Shown one piece after another: positions 40,660 to 51,101 of a stretch of 64,000 nt of DNA. Source of the stretch: Pseudomonas sp. PDNC002 (GTDB lineage: Bacteria > Pseudomonadota > Gammaproteobacteria > Pseudomonadales > Pseudomonadaceae); contig NZ_CP070356.1 of NCBI RefSeq assembly GCF_016919445.1, forward strand, positions 2,884,001 through 2,948,000. The letters run 5' to 3'. Both the position numbers and the translations under genes were made by a program. How positions within the stretch are numbered: position 1 is the first letter of the stretch; every line of letters begins with the position of its first letter. The notes below the pieces were generated by a model, which did not search any database, was not told where the DNA came from, and saw only the letters and a program-made list of their open reading frames with translations.

Positions 40660-40890
40660 CTAGGGCTGCCAGTCGCGCCAGTGCTCGCAGTCGCCCCGGC
40701 ACTGGCCAGGGCAGGCGCAACCGGTTCGGCTGCGGCCGGTGGCCTTTTCCATGCGCCGGGCGACGTCCTCGTCATCGGCGAAGGGCAGCATGCTGGCCTC
40801 CTCGATGCCGCGCTCGCGGTGCGCCCGCAGGCTCCAGCCGACGCCGAAATACAGCGCCAGCAGGCCGACCAGCCCCAGCCAGAGCGTCAT
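40660..40890 (-). CDS. ccoQ4: CcoQ-like subunit with cysteine-rich tail (orphan cbb3 oxidase)
   Basis: A 76-residue protein with one N-terminal membrane helix (LWLGLVGLLALYFGVGWSL, about 3-21) and the CcoQ-like region MLPFADDEDVARRMEKATGR (about 34-53). It ends in an unusual CACPGQCRGDC segment (C-x-C-x3-C-x3-C, about 58-68), which could bind metal. The gene begins one base after the ccoN4 stop, so both are translated together. It corresponds in position to the ccoN4Q4 pair of P. aeruginosa, where the subunit modifies cbb3 isoforms. Confidence 0.75.
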   Translation of the reverse strand: MTLWLGLVGLLALYFGVGWSLRAHRERGIEEASMLPFADDEDVARRMEKATGRSRTGCACPGQCRGDCEHWRDWQP

Positions 40891-40891
40891 C

Positions 40892-42319
40892 TCAGGCCAT
40901 CCGCTCGGCGACGCGCATCGCCTCGGGCCGTGCCTGGCGCACGGTGACCCAGGTGTTCCAGGCCATCAGCAGCATGCCGCTGAGGAACATCAGCCCGCCG
41001 GTCATGCGCACCACGAAGCCGGGGTGGCTGGCCTGCAGCGCTTCGACGAAGGAGTAGGTGAGCGTGCCGTCGGCGTTCACCGCCCGCCACATCAGGCCCT
41101 GGGTGATGCCGTTGACCCACATCGAGGCGATGTAGAGCACCGTGCCGATGGTGGCCAGCCAGAAGTGTGCGTTGATCAGTCCGATGCTGTGCATCTGTTC
41201 GCGACCGAAGACCTTGGGGATCAGGTGATAGAGCGAGCCGATGGAAATCATCGCCACCCAGCCCAGCGCGCCGGCATGGACGTGGCCGATGGTCCAGTCA
41301 GTGTAGTGAGACAGGGCGTTGACGGTCTTGATCGCCATCATGGGACCCTCGAAGGTCGACATGCCGTAGAACGCCAGCGAGACCACGAGGAAGCGCAGGA
41401 TCGGGTCGGTGCGCAACTTATGCCAGGCGCCGGAGAGGGTCATCATGCCGTTGATCATCCCGCCCCAGCTGGGCGCCAGGAGGATCAGCGACATCACCAT
41501 GCCGAGGGATTGCGCCCAGTCGGGCAGGGCGGTGTAGTGCAGGTGGTGCGGGCCGGCCCAGATATAGAGAGTGATCAGCGCCCAGAAGTGGACGATGGAC
41601 AGCCGATAGGAATACACCGGGCGCCCGGCCTGCTTGGGCACGAAGTAATACATCATCCCGAGGAAGCCGGTGGTGAGGAAGAAGCCGACGGCGTTGTGCC
41701 CGTACCACCACTGCACCATGGCATCGGTGGCGCCGGAGTAGACCGGGTAGGACTTGAACCAGTCCACCGGAATGGCCAGATGGTTGACGATGTGCAGCAT
41801 CGCCGTGACCAGGATGAAGGCGGCGAAGAACCAGTTGCCCACATAGATGTGCGGCGTCTTGCGCTTCATCAGCGTGCCGAAGAACACCACGGCGTAGGCG
41901 ACCCAGACGATGGCCATCCACACCGCGCCGGTGAACTCGATCTCGGCGTATTCCTTGGTGGTCGTGTAGCCCAGCGGCAGGCTGATCATCATCACCACGA
42001 TCAGCGCCTGCCAGCCCCAGAAGGTGAAGGCCGCGAGGCTGTCGGAGAACAGCCGCGTCTGGCAGGTGCGCTGCACCGTGTAGTAGCTGGTGGCGAACAG
42101 TGCGCAACCGCCGAAGGCGAAGATCACCAGGCTGGTGTGCAGCGGGCGCAGGCGCCCGAAACTGGTCCATGGCAGGTCCAGGTTCAGTTGCGGCCAGACC
42201 AGTTGGGAGGCGATCAGTACCCCCATGGCCATGCCGACGACGCCCCAGACCACCGTCATGATGGCGAATTGGCGGACCACCTTGTAGTTGTACGCCTGCT
42301 CCGTGCTTCTCGTGTTCAT
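40892..42319 (-). CDS. ccoN4: Orphan cbb3-type cytochrome oxidase subunit I (CcoN4-like)
   Basis: Catalytic haem-copper subunit of a cbb3 oxidase, 475 residues, twelve helices. All ligands are in place: His61 and His348 (haem b), His346 (haem b3), His208, His258 and His259 (CuB), and Tyr252 for the cross-link, within [28 protein letters not shown] and WTIGHVHAG. No ccoO or ccoP gene is near, so it must borrow them from a main cco operon elsewhere, as P. aeruginosa CcoN4 does. The N-terminus was set at 42319 ([10 protein letters not shown]). No ANR/FNR box was found upstream. Confidence 0.9.
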   Translation of the reverse strand: MNTRSTEQAYNYKVVRQFAIMTVVWGVVGMAMGVLIASQLVWPQLNLDLPWTSFGRLRPLHTSLVIFAFGGCALFATSYYTVQRTCQTRLFSDSLAAFTFWGWQALIVVMMISLPLGYTTTKEYAEIEFTGAVWMAIVWVAYAVVFFGTLMKRKTPHIYVGNWFFAAFILVTAMLHIVNHLAIPVDWFKSYPVYSGATDAMVQWWYGHNAVGFFLTTGFLGMMYYFVPKQAGRPVYSYRLSIVHFWALITLYIWAGPHHLHYTALPDWAQSLGMVMSLILLAPSWGGMINGMMTLSGAWHKLRTDPILRFLVVSLAFYGMSTFEGPMMAIKTVNALSHYTDWTIGHVHAGALGWVAMISIGSLYHLIPKVFGREQMHSIGLINAHFWLATIGTVLYIASMWVNGITQGLMWRAVNADGTLTYSFVEALQASHPGFVVRMTGGLMFLSGMLLMAWNTWVTVRQARPEAMRVAERMA

Positions 42320-42469
42320 GCTGGATTCCCGCTTGTGACAGAACGTCCGGGCGCAGCGCTGGAGGAAAACCAGGGCGCTCCGGTGAGCGGGCAATCTAGG
42401 AAAATGCGAGCAGGGGAAACAGATTCAGATGGGCCGCTCAAATGCGTATCAGCGGCCCGGCGCGCGGAT

Positions 42470-42902
42470 TCAGGCGATGTCCATGCGCCCTGCGAGGAAA
42501 TGCCGCAGGCGTTCCTGCAGGTAACCCACGGCCTGTTCCTCGGCGAGGTATTCGCTGACGTGCATCAGCCGCCAGTACTGGCCCTCATCGCCGAAACGGA
42601 TGGCCTCGAACTCCGCCTGCTGCAGCCGCGCCACCAGGAACCAGGCCCAGGGCGCGGGGCCGTGCGTGGCAGGGTAGCGGCGTTGCCATTCGATGCGTTG
42701 CTCGCCCAGGCGCAGGCCAAACTCTTCTTCCAGCTCGCGCAGCGCGCATTGCGCCGGGTTTGTCGCCTTCGCGGCCGCCGCCGGGAAAGTCCCAGCAGCC
42801 GGGGTAGGGGATTCCCGGCTTGTCGTCGCGCTTGTAGACCACCAACTGGCCAGCATGGAACAGCGCCAGTTTCGCCCCGGTGAAATCGTCGTCGCCGTGC
42901 AT
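42470..42902 (-). pseudogene. Nudix hydrolase, frameshifted in the Nudix box
   Basis: The ATG at 42902 starts a clear Nudix N-terminus (residues 1-46: MHGDDDFTGAKLALF..., with CWDFPGGGREGD). Just after that, near 42755-42764, the frame shifts: the remainder of the Nudix box (PAQCALRELEEEFGL) and a normal C-terminus of about 85 residues are found in another frame down to 42470. The intact family would read GGGREGDE-(x)PAQCALREL, so one base too many or two too few are present. Read through, the parts make a roughly 143-residue enzyme of the ADP-ribose/NADH-pyrophosphatase type. Either a recent mutation or a sequencing error. Confidence 0.8.
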
Positions 42903-43023
42903 GGACCCGTTCCCCTTGTAAGTCGGCTAGTCTTTCCCGTTCGCGGGCGGTGCTTTGCCGCACACAAGCGCGTATGATGCGCGACCTTTTTCTTCGTTGC
43001 ACGACACACCGGGAGGTGCCGAG

Positions 43024-44529
43024 ATGAACGACCAGCACGAAAACACAGAACTGACCCCCGCTCCGGAAGGCGAGAAGCTGCAGAAAGTCCTGGCCCGCAT
43101 GGGCGTGGGCTCGCGCCGCGACGTCGAAGCCTGGATCGAGGAAGGCCGGGTCAAGGTAAATGGCGCCGTCGCCACCCTTGGCCAACGCGTGGGCGACCGC
43201 GATGCCATCGCCGTCGATGACCGCCTGCTCAAGCGTGAAAAGATTGAAGAGCATGTCCGCCGCGTCCTGATCTACAACAAGCCCGAAGGCGAAGTCTGCA
43301 CCCGTGACGACCCGGAAGGTCGCCCCACCGTCTTCGACCGCCTGCCGCGTCTGCGCAGCGGCCGCTGGATCAACGTTGGCCGCCTGGACATCAACACCAC
43401 CGGCCTGCTGATGTTCACCACCGACGGTGAGCTGGCCAACCGCCTGATGCACCCGTCCTACGAGATGGACCGCGAGTACGCCGTGCGCGTACGCGGCGAA
43501 GTCGACGAAGAGATGATCGAACGCCTGAAAGCCGGCGTGATGCTCGAAGACGGCCCCGCCAAGTTCAGCGACATCCAGGAAGCGCCGGGCGGTGAAGGCT
43601 TCAACCACTGGTACCACGTCGTGGTGATGGAAGGCCGTAACCGCGAAGTTCGCCGCCTGTGGGAATCCCAGGGCGTGGTGGTCAGCCGCCTGAAGCGCGT
43701 GCGCTTCGGACCGGTGTTCCTGACCTCCGAACTGACCATGGGGCGCTACCGCGAAATGGGCCAGCGCGAGCTGGACATCCTCAGCGAGGAAGTCGGCCTG
43801 ACGCCGGTCGCCCTGCCCGCCGTGTCGACCAAGACCAAAGAGAAGGTTGAGCGCCAGGAGCGCAAGCTCGGCAAGAAACTTGCCCCGAGCGAGCGTCCGG
43901 GTCGTGGTTCGCGGACTCGCAAGGAACACGCCGAAGGCGAGCGCCCGCAACGTGCGCCGCGTCCCGCCGCCGGTGAACGCCCGGCCCGTGCCGCGCGTGA
44001 CTCCGATGAGCGCCCTGCGCGCGCGCCGCGCGGCGACTCCGCTGACAGCCGTGCCCCGCGCCACTCGCGTGATGGTGCTGGCGAGCGTCCGGCTCGTGCT
44101 CCGCGTGATGCGGGTGGTGATCGTCCGGCTCGTGCCCCTCGCGGCGACGCGGCTGATAGTCGTGCTCCGCGTAAGCCGCGTGACGCCGGTGGTGATCGTC
44201 CCGCTCGCGCTCCGCGTGATGCCGGTGACCGCCCGGCCCGTGGCCCGCGTAGCGATTCGGCCGACAGCCGTGCTCCGCGCAAGCCGCGTGACGCCGGTGG
44301 TGATCGCCCTGCTCGCGCTCCTCGCGATGGTGCTGATCGTCCGGCCCGTGGTCCGCGCAGCGATGCTGGTGAAAACCGTGCTCCGCGCAAGACTCCGAGC
44401 GACCGTCCCGCTCGCGAGAAGGGCTCTCCGCTGGCCGAGCGTCCCGGCAAGCCGGTAGCGCGCAAGCCGATCGCCAAGCGTCGTCCGCAGGCTGCCGGTG
44501 ACGGCATGCGTCCGGGCTTCAAGCGCTAA
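43024..44529 (+). CDS. rluB: 23S rRNA pseudouridine synthase RluB with long repetitive tail
   Basis: Isomerises U2605 of 23S rRNA. The 501-residue protein has an S4 RNA-binding domain ([22 protein letters not shown], about 17-38) and the RsuA-type catalytic core with [16 protein letters not shown] (about 118-133, catalytic Asp), EREYAVRV-like region and [11 protein letters not shown] (about 206-216). After about residue 268 comes a 230-residue tail rich in Arg, Ala, Pro, Asp and Gly, made of degenerate repeats such as [11 protein letters not shown] and [11 protein letters not shown]. The family core is about 250-290 residues. ATG 43024 follows gaggtgccgag. A terminator follows. Confidence 0.93.
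   Translation: MNDQHENTELTPAPEGEKLQKVLARMGVGSRRDVEAWIEEGRVKVNGAVATLGQRVGDRDAIAVDDRLLKREKIEEHVRRVLIYNKPEGEVCTRDDPEGRPTVFDRLPRLRSGRWINVGRLDINTTGLLMFTTDGELANRLMHPSYEMDREYAVRVRGEVDEEMIERLKAGVMLEDGPAKFSDIQEAPGGEGFNHWYHVVVMEGRNREVRRLWESQGVVVSRLKRVRFGPVFLTSELTMGRYREMGQRELDILSEEVGLTPVALPAVSTKTKEKVERQERKLGKKLAPSERPGRGSRTRKEHAEGERPQRAPRPAAGERPARAARDSDERPARAPRGDSADSRAPRHSRDGAGERPARAPRDAGGDRPARAPRGDAADSRAPRKPRDAGGDRPARAPRDAGDRPARGPRSDSADSRAPRKPRDAGGDRPARAPRDGADRPARGPRSDAGENRAPRKTPSDRPAREKGSPLAERPGKPVARKPIAKRRPQAAGDGMRPGFKR
43870..44460 (+). repeat. Tandem degenerate coding repeats in rluB tail
   Basis: Repeats of roughly 40-75 bases encoding Arg/Ala/Pro/Asp-rich units; near-identical stretches such as CGTGACGCCGGTGGTGATCG occur at about 44177 and 44288. 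The repetition keeps other frames open as well. Expected to be intrinsically disordered, basic, and prone to length variation. Confidence 0.85.
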
Positions 44530-44544
44530 GCGTCAGTGGTAAAT

Positions 44545-44572
44545 AAAAAAGGACTCCTCGGAGTCCTTTTTT
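44545..44572. terminator. rluB terminator
   Basis: AAAAAAGGACTC and GAGTCCTTTTTT form a 12-bp stem with a CTCG loop, 15 bases after the stop. The symmetry would also stop transcription from the minus strand. Confidence 0.9.
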
Positions 44573-44644
44573 ATTGCCTGCGATTTACCAGTTGCAGGCC
44601 GGTAGGAGCAACTGTCTTCCTCTGGGAAATCCATGCCCGTGCAT

Positions 44645-44770
44645 CCCCATCACCCCAGCCCTGGCTGCGTGCCCCGCTCCTCAGGGAGAGGGGGCAATCC
44701 GAGCCGACTGACGCAAAGGTTTCAACCTGCGCCGAATGGTCCCCTCTCCCCCTGGGAGAGGGTGAGGGTC
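44645..44770. repeat. Intergenic inverted-repeat element, copy C
   Basis: Arms CCCCATCACCCCAGCCCTGG and CCCTCTCCCCCTGGGAGAGG bound the core GCCGACTGACGCAAAGGTTT (44703-44722), which differs from copy A by one base in the first 18. It fills most of the 250 bases between the rluB terminator and the diguanylate cyclase gene. Confidence 0.7.
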
Positions 44771-44820
44771 GATCCAAGCGCAGAGGCATCTCGTAGCGGG
44801 CCATGCCCGTGATCGCCCAC

Positions 44821-45759
44821 TCAGCTGGCGCAGGCCAGCCGATTGCGTCCGTCGCGCTTGGCTTCGTAGAGCGCGTTGTCAGCTCGGCGCAGCAGGTCGT
44901 CCACCGTTTCGCCGCCATTGAGGGTGGCGCAGCCCAGGCTGATGGAGAGCGGCAAACGCTTGCCGTCGGCGGCGAGGTTCAGTTCCTCCACGGCAGCGCG
45001 CAACCGCTCACCCACCTGCACGGCGGAAACGCCGGGCGTGTTGGAGAGCAGCACGAGGAATTCCTCGCCACCGAAGCGGAACACCATGTCGACGTTGCGC
45101 AGGCTGTCCTTCAACGCAGTGGCCACGGCACGCAGGGCCTCGTCGCCGACGCTGTGGCCGTGCGCGTCGTTGATCTGCTTGAAATGGTCGAGGTCGAGCA
45201 TGAGGATCGACAGCGGCATCAGGTGACGCCGCGCAATCTCCACCTCGCGACCCAGCGCCTGGTCCATGGCAATGCGGTTGCCGGTGCCGGTTAATGCATC
45301 GCGCAGCGCCGACTGCACGGCGGCGCGGTAGAGCAGGGCGTTGCGCAGCGGATAGAGCAGGCAAGCCATCAGGGATTCCAGTTGCGACAACTCGGCATCG
45401 GAGAAACGCTGCGCCCGGCGGAAGCTGATCTCGCCCAGGTATTCGCTGCCGTGGGTGAGGCGGTAATCGGCGCTGTGGCGAGCCACCTCGCCGAATTCCA
45501 GGCGGTAATCGGCGCCCGCGTGGGCGTAGGCCAGGTAGTCCACCGGCAGCATCTGCTGAATTTCCCGGAAGAACACCGCGAGGATGCGCTCGGCCTCCAG
45601 GCTCGCCTGCAGTTGCAGGTTGAGCTGTTGGCGCAGGCTCAGCAGGTCCAGCGGGCGCCGCGACGGCTTGCGCTTTTCCTGCACGGCCAGGCGCTGGAGC
45701 TTGGCGGCATCGAAGTCGATGGTGTTGGACTGCTTGGGAGGAACCATGGCGTTGACCAT
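44821..45759 (-). CDS. Diguanylate cyclase (GGDEF domain)
   Basis: Makes the second messenger cyclic di-GMP from two GTP. The protein is about 312 residues with the start used here: an N-terminal sensor-like region of about 140 residues, including a PLDLLSLRQQLNLQLQASLE helix, then a GGDEF domain with DALTGTGNRIAMDQA, DLDHFKQINDAHGHSVGDEAL and the catalytic motif GGEEF. An inhibitory-site RNVD lies five residues before GGEEF, so product feedback is expected. The start is uncertain: ATG 45759 or 45747 give good proteins, and the frame is open to 45978 without a clear ribosome binding site. Confidence 0.85.
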   Translation of the reverse strand: MVNAMVPPKQSNTIDFDAAKLQRLAVQEKRKPSRRPLDLLSLRQQLNLQLQASLEAERILAVFFREIQQMLPVDYLAYAHAGADYRLEFGEVARHSADYRLTHGSEYLGEISFRRAQRFSDAELSQLESLMACLLYPLRNALLYRAAVQSALRDALTGTGNRIAMDQALGREVEIARRHLMPLSILMLDLDHFKQINDAHGHSVGDEALRAVATALKDSLRNVDMVFRFGGEEFLVLLSNTPGVSAVQVGERLRAAVEELNLAADGKRLPLSISLGCATLNGGETVDDLLRRADNALYEAKRDGRNRLACAS

Positions 45760-46003
45760 TTGTACGGCGTTTGGGATGGACAGAGCGATTTCCGTGCCAG
45801 CCGCGCTGAACGCCTGAAAAGACGCCGTATTGACCGACCGATGGCGGTCAGGGTTCCCGAGGGGAGAAAGGTTTCGCCAGAAGTCTGGCGAAATGATGGC
45901 ACTTTGCCGGGAAAGGAGAGGGAAGGGAGTCAGAAAAGTGGCGGGAGGCGGCGCCGCTGCTGGGCTGCAGGGCGCCACTATCTGGTACGCTCGTGCCGCC
46001 AGA

Positions 46004-46747
<744 letters not shown>

Positions 46748-46799
46748 GGTTTCTCCTTGGCGGAACCCGTCAGTGTCTGGCGGGTTCGCGAGGTTCGGT

Positions 46800-47468
46800 T
46801 CAGCAGGAGCAGAGGGCGCGGTCGAGAACCGCCAGCAGATCGCGGGGATGGTCGACGATGACGTCGGCGCCCCAGTGCGCGGGGTTGTCGTCCGGGTGGA
46901 TATAGCCGTAGCGCACGGCCGCGGTCTTGGTCCCGGCGGCACGGCCCGATTCGATGTCGCGCAGGTCGTCACCGATGAACAGCACTTCGGACGGATCGAT
47001 GTTCAGCTGGCTGCAGGCCAGCAGGAGCATTTCCGGGTCCGGCTTGCTCCTGGTGACGTGGTCCGGGCAGACCAGGACAGCGGAGCGTTCGGCCAGGCCC
47101 AGCTGTTCCATGATCGGCGCGGCGAAGCGCACCGGCTTGTTGGTCACCACGCCCCAGATCAGGCGCGAGCGCTCGATGCTCTCCAGCAGTTCCGCCATGC
47201 CGTCATAAGGGCGGGTGAACACGGCGCAATGCTCCTGGTAGCGGTCGAGGAACTCCTGGCGCAGGGTCTCGAAGCCTGGGGCTTCCGGGTCCATGTCGAA
47301 GGTCGCGGCGACCATGGCGCGGGCGCCGCCGGAAACCACGTCCTGGATGCGCTGGTCGTCGATCGGCGCGCGGCCGTGGGCCTTGAGCATCGCCTGGCAC
47401 ACGGCGACGAAGTCCGGCGCGGTGTCCAGCAAGGTGCCGTCCATGTCGAAGAGAACCGCTCTGAGCAT
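46800..47468 (-). CDS. mupP: N-acetylmuramic acid 6-phosphate phosphatase MupP (HAD family)
   Basis: HAD-superfamily phosphatase of 222 residues in the cell-wall recycling route of Pseudomonas, which removes phosphate from MurNAc-6-P so that AmgK and MurU can bypass de novo UDP-MurNAc synthesis; older annotation calls it phosphoglycolate phosphatase. HAD motifs: [11 protein letters not shown] (about 6-16), VVTNKP (about 112), KPDPEML (about 142) and IGDDLRDI (about 166). ATG at 47468 has gggaggag eight bases before; a GTG three codons upstream is less likely. Starts 5 bases after ubiG ends. Confidence 0.85.
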   Translation of the reverse strand: MLRAVLFDMDGTLLDTAPDFVAVCQAMLKAHGRAPIDDQRIQDVVSGGARAMVAATFDMDPEAPGFETLRQEFLDRYQEHCAVFTRPYDGMAELLESIERSRLIWGVVTNKPVRFAAPIMEQLGLAERSAVLVCPDHVTRSKPDPEMLLLACSQLNIDPSEVLFIGDDLRDIESGRAAGTKTAAVRYGYIHPDDNPAHWGADVIVDHPRDLLAVLDRALCSC

Positions 47469-47473
47469 GCGAT

Positions 47474-48172
47474 TCACTCCTCCCGCAGGGTCTGGATCAT
47501 GTAGTTGACGTCGACATCGTTGGCCAGCTTGTAGTGCTTGGTCAGCGGGTTGTAGGTCAGGCCGATGATGTCCTTGACCGCCAGGCCCGCGTCACGCGAC
47601 CAGGCGCCGAGCTCGGAGGGGCGGATGAACTTCTTGAAGTCGTGGGTGCCGCGCGGCAGCAGGCGCATCACGTATTCCGCGCCGACGATGGCGAACAGGT
47701 AGGCCTTCGGGTTGCGGTTGATGGTGGAGAAGAACACCTGGCCGCCGGGCTTGACCATCTTGTGGCAGGCGCGGATCACCGAGGCCGGGTCGGGCACGTG
47801 CTCGAGCATTTCCAGGCAGGTCACCACGTCGAACTGCTCGGGCATTTCCTCGGCCAGCTCTTCGGCGGTGATGCGGCGGTATTCCACCGGTACGCCGGAT
47901 TCCAGCTGGTGCAGCTGGGCGACGGCCAGGGGCGCTTCGCCCATGTCGATGCCGGTGACGGTGGCGCCGCGCTGGGCCATGGCTTCGCTGAGGATGCCGC
48001 CGCCGCAGCCGACGTCGAGCACCTTCTTGCCGGCGAGGCTGACGCGCTCGTCGATCCAGTTGACCCGCAGCGGGTTGATGTCGTGCAGGGGCTTGAACTC
48101 GCTTTCGCGGTCCCACCAGCGGTGGGCGAGGGCCTCGAATTTGGCGATCTCGGCGTGGTCGACGTTGCTCAT
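47474..48172 (-). CDS. ubiG: Ubiquinone biosynthesis O-methyltransferase
   Basis: SAM-dependent enzyme performing both O-methylations of ubiquinone synthesis. The 232-residue protein has the family N-terminus [21 protein letters not shown] motif [16 protein letters not shown] (about 52-67), and [10 protein letters not shown] (about 119-128). Start at 48172 (MSNVDHAEI); a longer frame adds six residues. Head of the ubiG-mupP-yciK cluster on the minus strand. Confidence 0.96.
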   Translation of the reverse strand: MSNVDHAEIAKFEALAHRWWDRESEFKPLHDINPLRVNWIDERVSLAGKKVLDVGCGGGILSEAMAQRGATVTGIDMGEAPLAVAQLHQLESGVPVEYRRITAEELAEEMPEQFDVVTCLEMLEHVPDPASVIRACHKMVKPGGQVFFSTINRNPKAYLFAIVGAEYVMRLLPRGTHDFKKFIRPSELGAWSRDAGLAVKDIIGLTYNPLTKHYKLANDVDVNYMIQTLREE

Positions 48173-48352
48173 GGGGTCCCTATTGATCAAAAAGCTGGAA
48201 ACGAAGACTGACTATGATGCCAGCTTCGCGGAATGGATGGGGCGCGGCATGACAGATTGTCGCAGCGGCGCCTTGGTCGGGCGCGTGTAGCAATCAGCAG
48301 GATGCGAACCTGAAGTGGCCTGCCGTGGCTTTGGAGTGCTGGTGCTGGGCGT

Positions 48353-48526
48353 TACCCTCTCCCCAGCCCTCTCCCTGAAGGGAGAGGGAGCGTTCTGTGC
48401 AGCGTGAAGGATTCTGCGCTTCCAGCTGCCATAGTATCAGGCGACCTTCAGACTCAACTTTCGCGCCGATCCAGTCCCCTCTCCCTTCGGAGCGGGGCGC
48501 GCAGCCAGGGTTAGGGAGAGGGGCTC
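48353..48526. repeat. Intergenic inverted-repeat element, copy D (variant core)
   Basis: Arms CCCTCTCCCCAGCCCTCTCC...GGGAGAGGGAG at the left and CCCCTCTCCCTTCGGAGCGGGGCGCGCAGCCAGGG...GGGAGAGGGGC at the right (each quoted in pieces). The central 70 bases lack the GCCGACTGACG core of copies A to C. It occupies half of the 370-base gap between ubiG and the deaminase gene; the remainder shows no gene. Confidence 0.65.
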
Positions 48527-48542
48527 TTCCTGAGCGGAGTAT

Positions 48543-49871
48543 CTATCGGGCCCCGGCGATCTTCCGGCCCCACTCGCCTGCTACGGCGATCAGGCGCTCT
48601 TCGTCCAGGCGGGTGAGCTTGCCGTCTTCGAGCAGTTGCTTGCCGCCGACCCAGACGTGGCGCACGCAGTCACGGCCGCTGGCGTAGATCAGCTGGGAAA
48701 CCGGCTCATACACCGGCTGCTGGGCCAGTCCGGAAAGGTCGAAGGCGGTGATATCGGCGGCCTTGCCCAGCTCCAGGCTGCCGGTCTCCTGCTCCATGCC
48801 CAGCGCGCGGGCGCCGTTCAGGGTGGCCATGCGCAGGGCGCGGTGGGCATCCAGCGCGGTGGCCTGGCCGGCCACGGCCTTGGCCAACAGGGCGGCGGTG
48901 CGGGTTTCGCCAAGCAGGTCGAGGTCATTGTTGCTGGCCGCGCCGTCGGTGCCGATGGCGACATTGACGCCGGCCTGCCACAAGCGCTCTACGGGGCAGA
49001 AGCCGCTGGCCAGCTTGAGGTTGGATTCGGGGCAGTGCACCACCGAGCTGTTGGTTTCCACCAGCCTGGCCAGGTCCTCGTCGTTCACCTGGGTCATGTG
49101 CACGGCCTGGAAGCGCGGGCCGAGCAGGCCCAGGCGATGCAGGCGGGCCAGCGGGCGCTCGCCGTGCTTCTCCAGCGCCTGCTGGACCTCGAAGGCGGTC
49201 TCGTGGACGTGCATATGAATGCCGGCGTCCAGTTCCTCGGCGAGCATCAGGATGTTTTCCAGCTTGTCGTCGCTGACCGTGTACGGCGCGTGCGGGCCGA
49301 AGGCGACCTTGATGCGCGGGTGATGCTTGAGGTCATCGCGCAGCGCCAGCCCTTGGCGGATGGCGTCGTCGGCATCGCGGGCGCCGGGGACCGGGAAATC
49401 CAGCACCGGCACGCTGATCTGCGCGCGAACTCCGGCCTTGTGTACCGCCTCGCAGGCCACCTGCGGCAGGAAATACATGTCAGAGAAGCAGGTGATGCCG
49501 CCCTTGAGTTGCTCGGCGATCGCCAGCTCGGTGCCATCGCGGACGAAGTCCTCGCTGACCCATTTGGCCTCGGCCGGCCAGATGTGCTCCTGCAGCCAGG
49601 TCATCAGCGCGAGATCATCGGCCAGGCCACGGAACAGGCTCATCGCCGCGTGGCCGTGGGCGTTGATCAGGCCGGGGGAGAGCAGCATGCCCGGCAGCTC
49701 GCGGGTTTCCGTGGCTGGATGGCGCATCGCCTCGGCGCGCGGCGCAAGCAGGGCGATGCGGCCGTCGCGGATGCCCAGGCCATGATCGCGCAGGACGACG
49801 CCGGCGGGTTCCACGGGGACGATCCAGGTGGGGAATAGCAGCAGGTCGAGCAGGGCTTTGGCGGTGGGCAT
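48543..49871 (-). CDS. mtaD: 5-methylthioadenosine deaminase (amidohydrolase)
   Basis: Amidohydrolase of 442 residues converting methylthioadenosine, the by-product of polyamine and acyl-homoserine lactone synthesis, to methylthioinosine. The metal-binding motif [13 protein letters not shown] (about 69-81), [10 protein letters not shown] (about 217), the HxE-type region and [17 protein letters not shown] (about 297-313) are all present. P. aeruginosa PA3170, next to mtnA, was shown to be a methylthioadenosine deaminase. It is divergent from mtnA with 153 bases between, which carries the salvage pathway onward. Related proteins deaminate other purines or triazines. Confidence 0.85.
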   Translation of the reverse strand: MPTAKALLDLLLFPTWIVPVEPAGVVLRDHGLGIRDGRIALLAPRAEAMRHPATETRELPGMLLSPGLINAHGHAAMSLFRGLADDLALMTWLQEHIWPAEAKWVSEDFVRDGTELAIAEQLKGGITCFSDMYFLPQVACEAVHKAGVRAQISVPVLDFPVPGARDADDAIRQGLALRDDLKHHPRIKVAFGPHAPYTVSDDKLENILMLAEELDAGIHMHVHETAFEVQQALEKHGERPLARLHRLGLLGPRFQAVHMTQVNDEDLARLVETNSSVVHCPESNLKLASGFCPVERLWQAGVNVAIGTDGAASNNDLDLLGETRTAALLAKAVAGQATALDAHRALRMATLNGARALGMEQETGSLELGKAADITAFDLSGLAQQPVYEPVSQLIYASGRDCVRHVWVGGKQLLEDGKLTRLDEERLIAVAGEWGRKIAGAR

Positions 49872-50024
49872 GAAGCGCATCCTGGGCGCGTTGATAAAGG
49901 GCCCGAGTATAGCCGAGCGCCACCGCCGCAGGCTCGGTATACTCGGCGCTTTTACCCGCCTGCGCGGGAAGATTCCTGGGGGCCGGGAAAGGCCCGCGAT
50001 TCCATTCGAATGAAGAGGTGTTCC

Positions 50025-51101
50025 ATGCGTGAGCGACTGTTGGCGGCCGAACGGGTCACGGCCATTGATTGGCGCAAGGGCACACTCCGACTGCTGGACC
50101 AGCGCCTGCTGCCGCTGGAGGAAACCTGGCTGTCCTACGAAACCGCCGAAGGCGTGGCCGAGGCCATCCGCCAGATGGTCGTGCGCGGTGCGCCGGCCAT
50201 CGGTATCGCCGCTGCCTACGGCCTGGCACTCGGGCTGCGCGCCCGTCTGGCGGCTGGTGGCGACTGGCGCGCGGCGCTGGAAGAAGACTTCACCGTGCTG
50301 GCCGAATCGCGTCCCACCGCGGTCAACCTGTTCTGGGCGCTGAACCGCATGCGTGACCGCCTGGAGCGCCTGAAGCCGGGCGAAGACCCGCTGCCGGTAC
50401 TGGAAGCCGAAGCCGTGGCGATCCACGAGAGCGACCGCGAGGCGAACCTGACCATGGCCCAGCTGGGCGTGGACCTGATCCGCAAGCATCACGGCGGCCC
50501 GCAGAAAATCCTCACCCACTGCAATACCGGCGCCCTCGCCACTGGCGGCTTCGGCACCGCGCTGGGCGTGCTGCGCGCGGCACACCTGGAAGGGCTGATC
50601 GAGCGTGTCTACGCCGACGAAACCCGCCCCTGGCTGCAAGGCGCGCGCCTCACCGCCTGGGAACTGGCCAACGAAGGCGTGCCGGTCACCCTGAACGCGG
50701 ATGCCGCCGCCGCGCACCTGATGAAGACCGAAAGCATCACCTGGGTCATCGTCGGCGCCGACCGCATCACTGCCAACGGCGACGTGGCGAACAAGATCGG
50801 CACGTACCAGCTGGCGGTGAACGCCATGCACCACGGTGTGCGCTTCATGGTGGTGGCGCCCAGTTCGACCATCGACATGGGGCTGGAAAGCGGCGAGGAC
50901 ATCCCGATCGAGGAGCGCGACGGTCGCGAACTCCTGGAAATCGGCGGCAAACGTATCGCGGCTGACGTCGATGCCTACAACCCGGTGTTCGATGTGACTC
51001 CGGCGGACCTGATCGATGCCATCGTGACCGAGCGCGGCGTCGTCGAGCGTCCGGACACCGAGCGCATGGCCCAGCTGATGAGCCGCAAGCGCCTGCATTG
51101 A
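50025..51101 (+). CDS. mtnA: S-methyl-5-thioribose-1-phosphate isomerase
   Basis: Isomerises methylthioribose-1-phosphate to the ribulose form in methionine salvage. The 358-residue protein shows the eIF2B-alpha/MtnA fold with [16 protein letters not shown] (about 49-64), [18 protein letters not shown] (about 159-176, catalytic Cys), and [20 protein letters not shown] (about 242-261, catalytic Asp). Start ATG 50025 after gaagaggtg; an ATG at 50010 is in frame. With mtaD it provides two steps; no mtnP phosphorylase is seen nearby, in line with the deaminase route. Confidence 0.95.
   Translation: MRERLLAAERVTAIDWRKGTLRLLDQRLLPLEETWLSYETAEGVAEAIRQMVVRGAPAIGIAAAYGLALGLRARLAAGGDWRAALEEDFTVLAESRPTAVNLFWALNRMRDRLERLKPGEDPLPVLEAEAVAIHESDREANLTMAQLGVDLIRKHHGGPQKILTHCNTGALATGGFGTALGVLRAAHLEGLIERVYADETRPWLQGARLTAWELANEGVPVTLNADAAAAHLMKTESITWVIVGADRITANGDVANKIGTYQLAVNAMHHGVRFMVVAPSSTIDMGLESGEDIPIEERDGRELLEIGGKRIAADVDAYNPVFDVTPADLIDAIVTERGVVERPDTERMAQLMSRKRLH

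Noticed and set aside
42320-42469. ANR/FNR box before ccoN4
   Set aside because: No TTGAT-N4-ATCAA-like sequence found in the 150 bases.
40739-42883. 714-codon open frame opposite ccoN4
   Set aside because: Same reason; the minus strand carries every haem and copper ligand.
43870-44460. Possible CRISPR-like array
   Set aside because: Repeats are degenerate, variable in spacing, and encode an in-frame protein tail; no constant spacers and no cas genes.
43746-44522. Ser/Arg/Gly/Ala-repeat frame opposite the rluB tail, and a 203-codon frame in +1 (43847-44458)
   Set aside because: Both arise because the coding repeats stay open in several frames; no start signal or domain. The +1 frame is kept only as a proteomics check.
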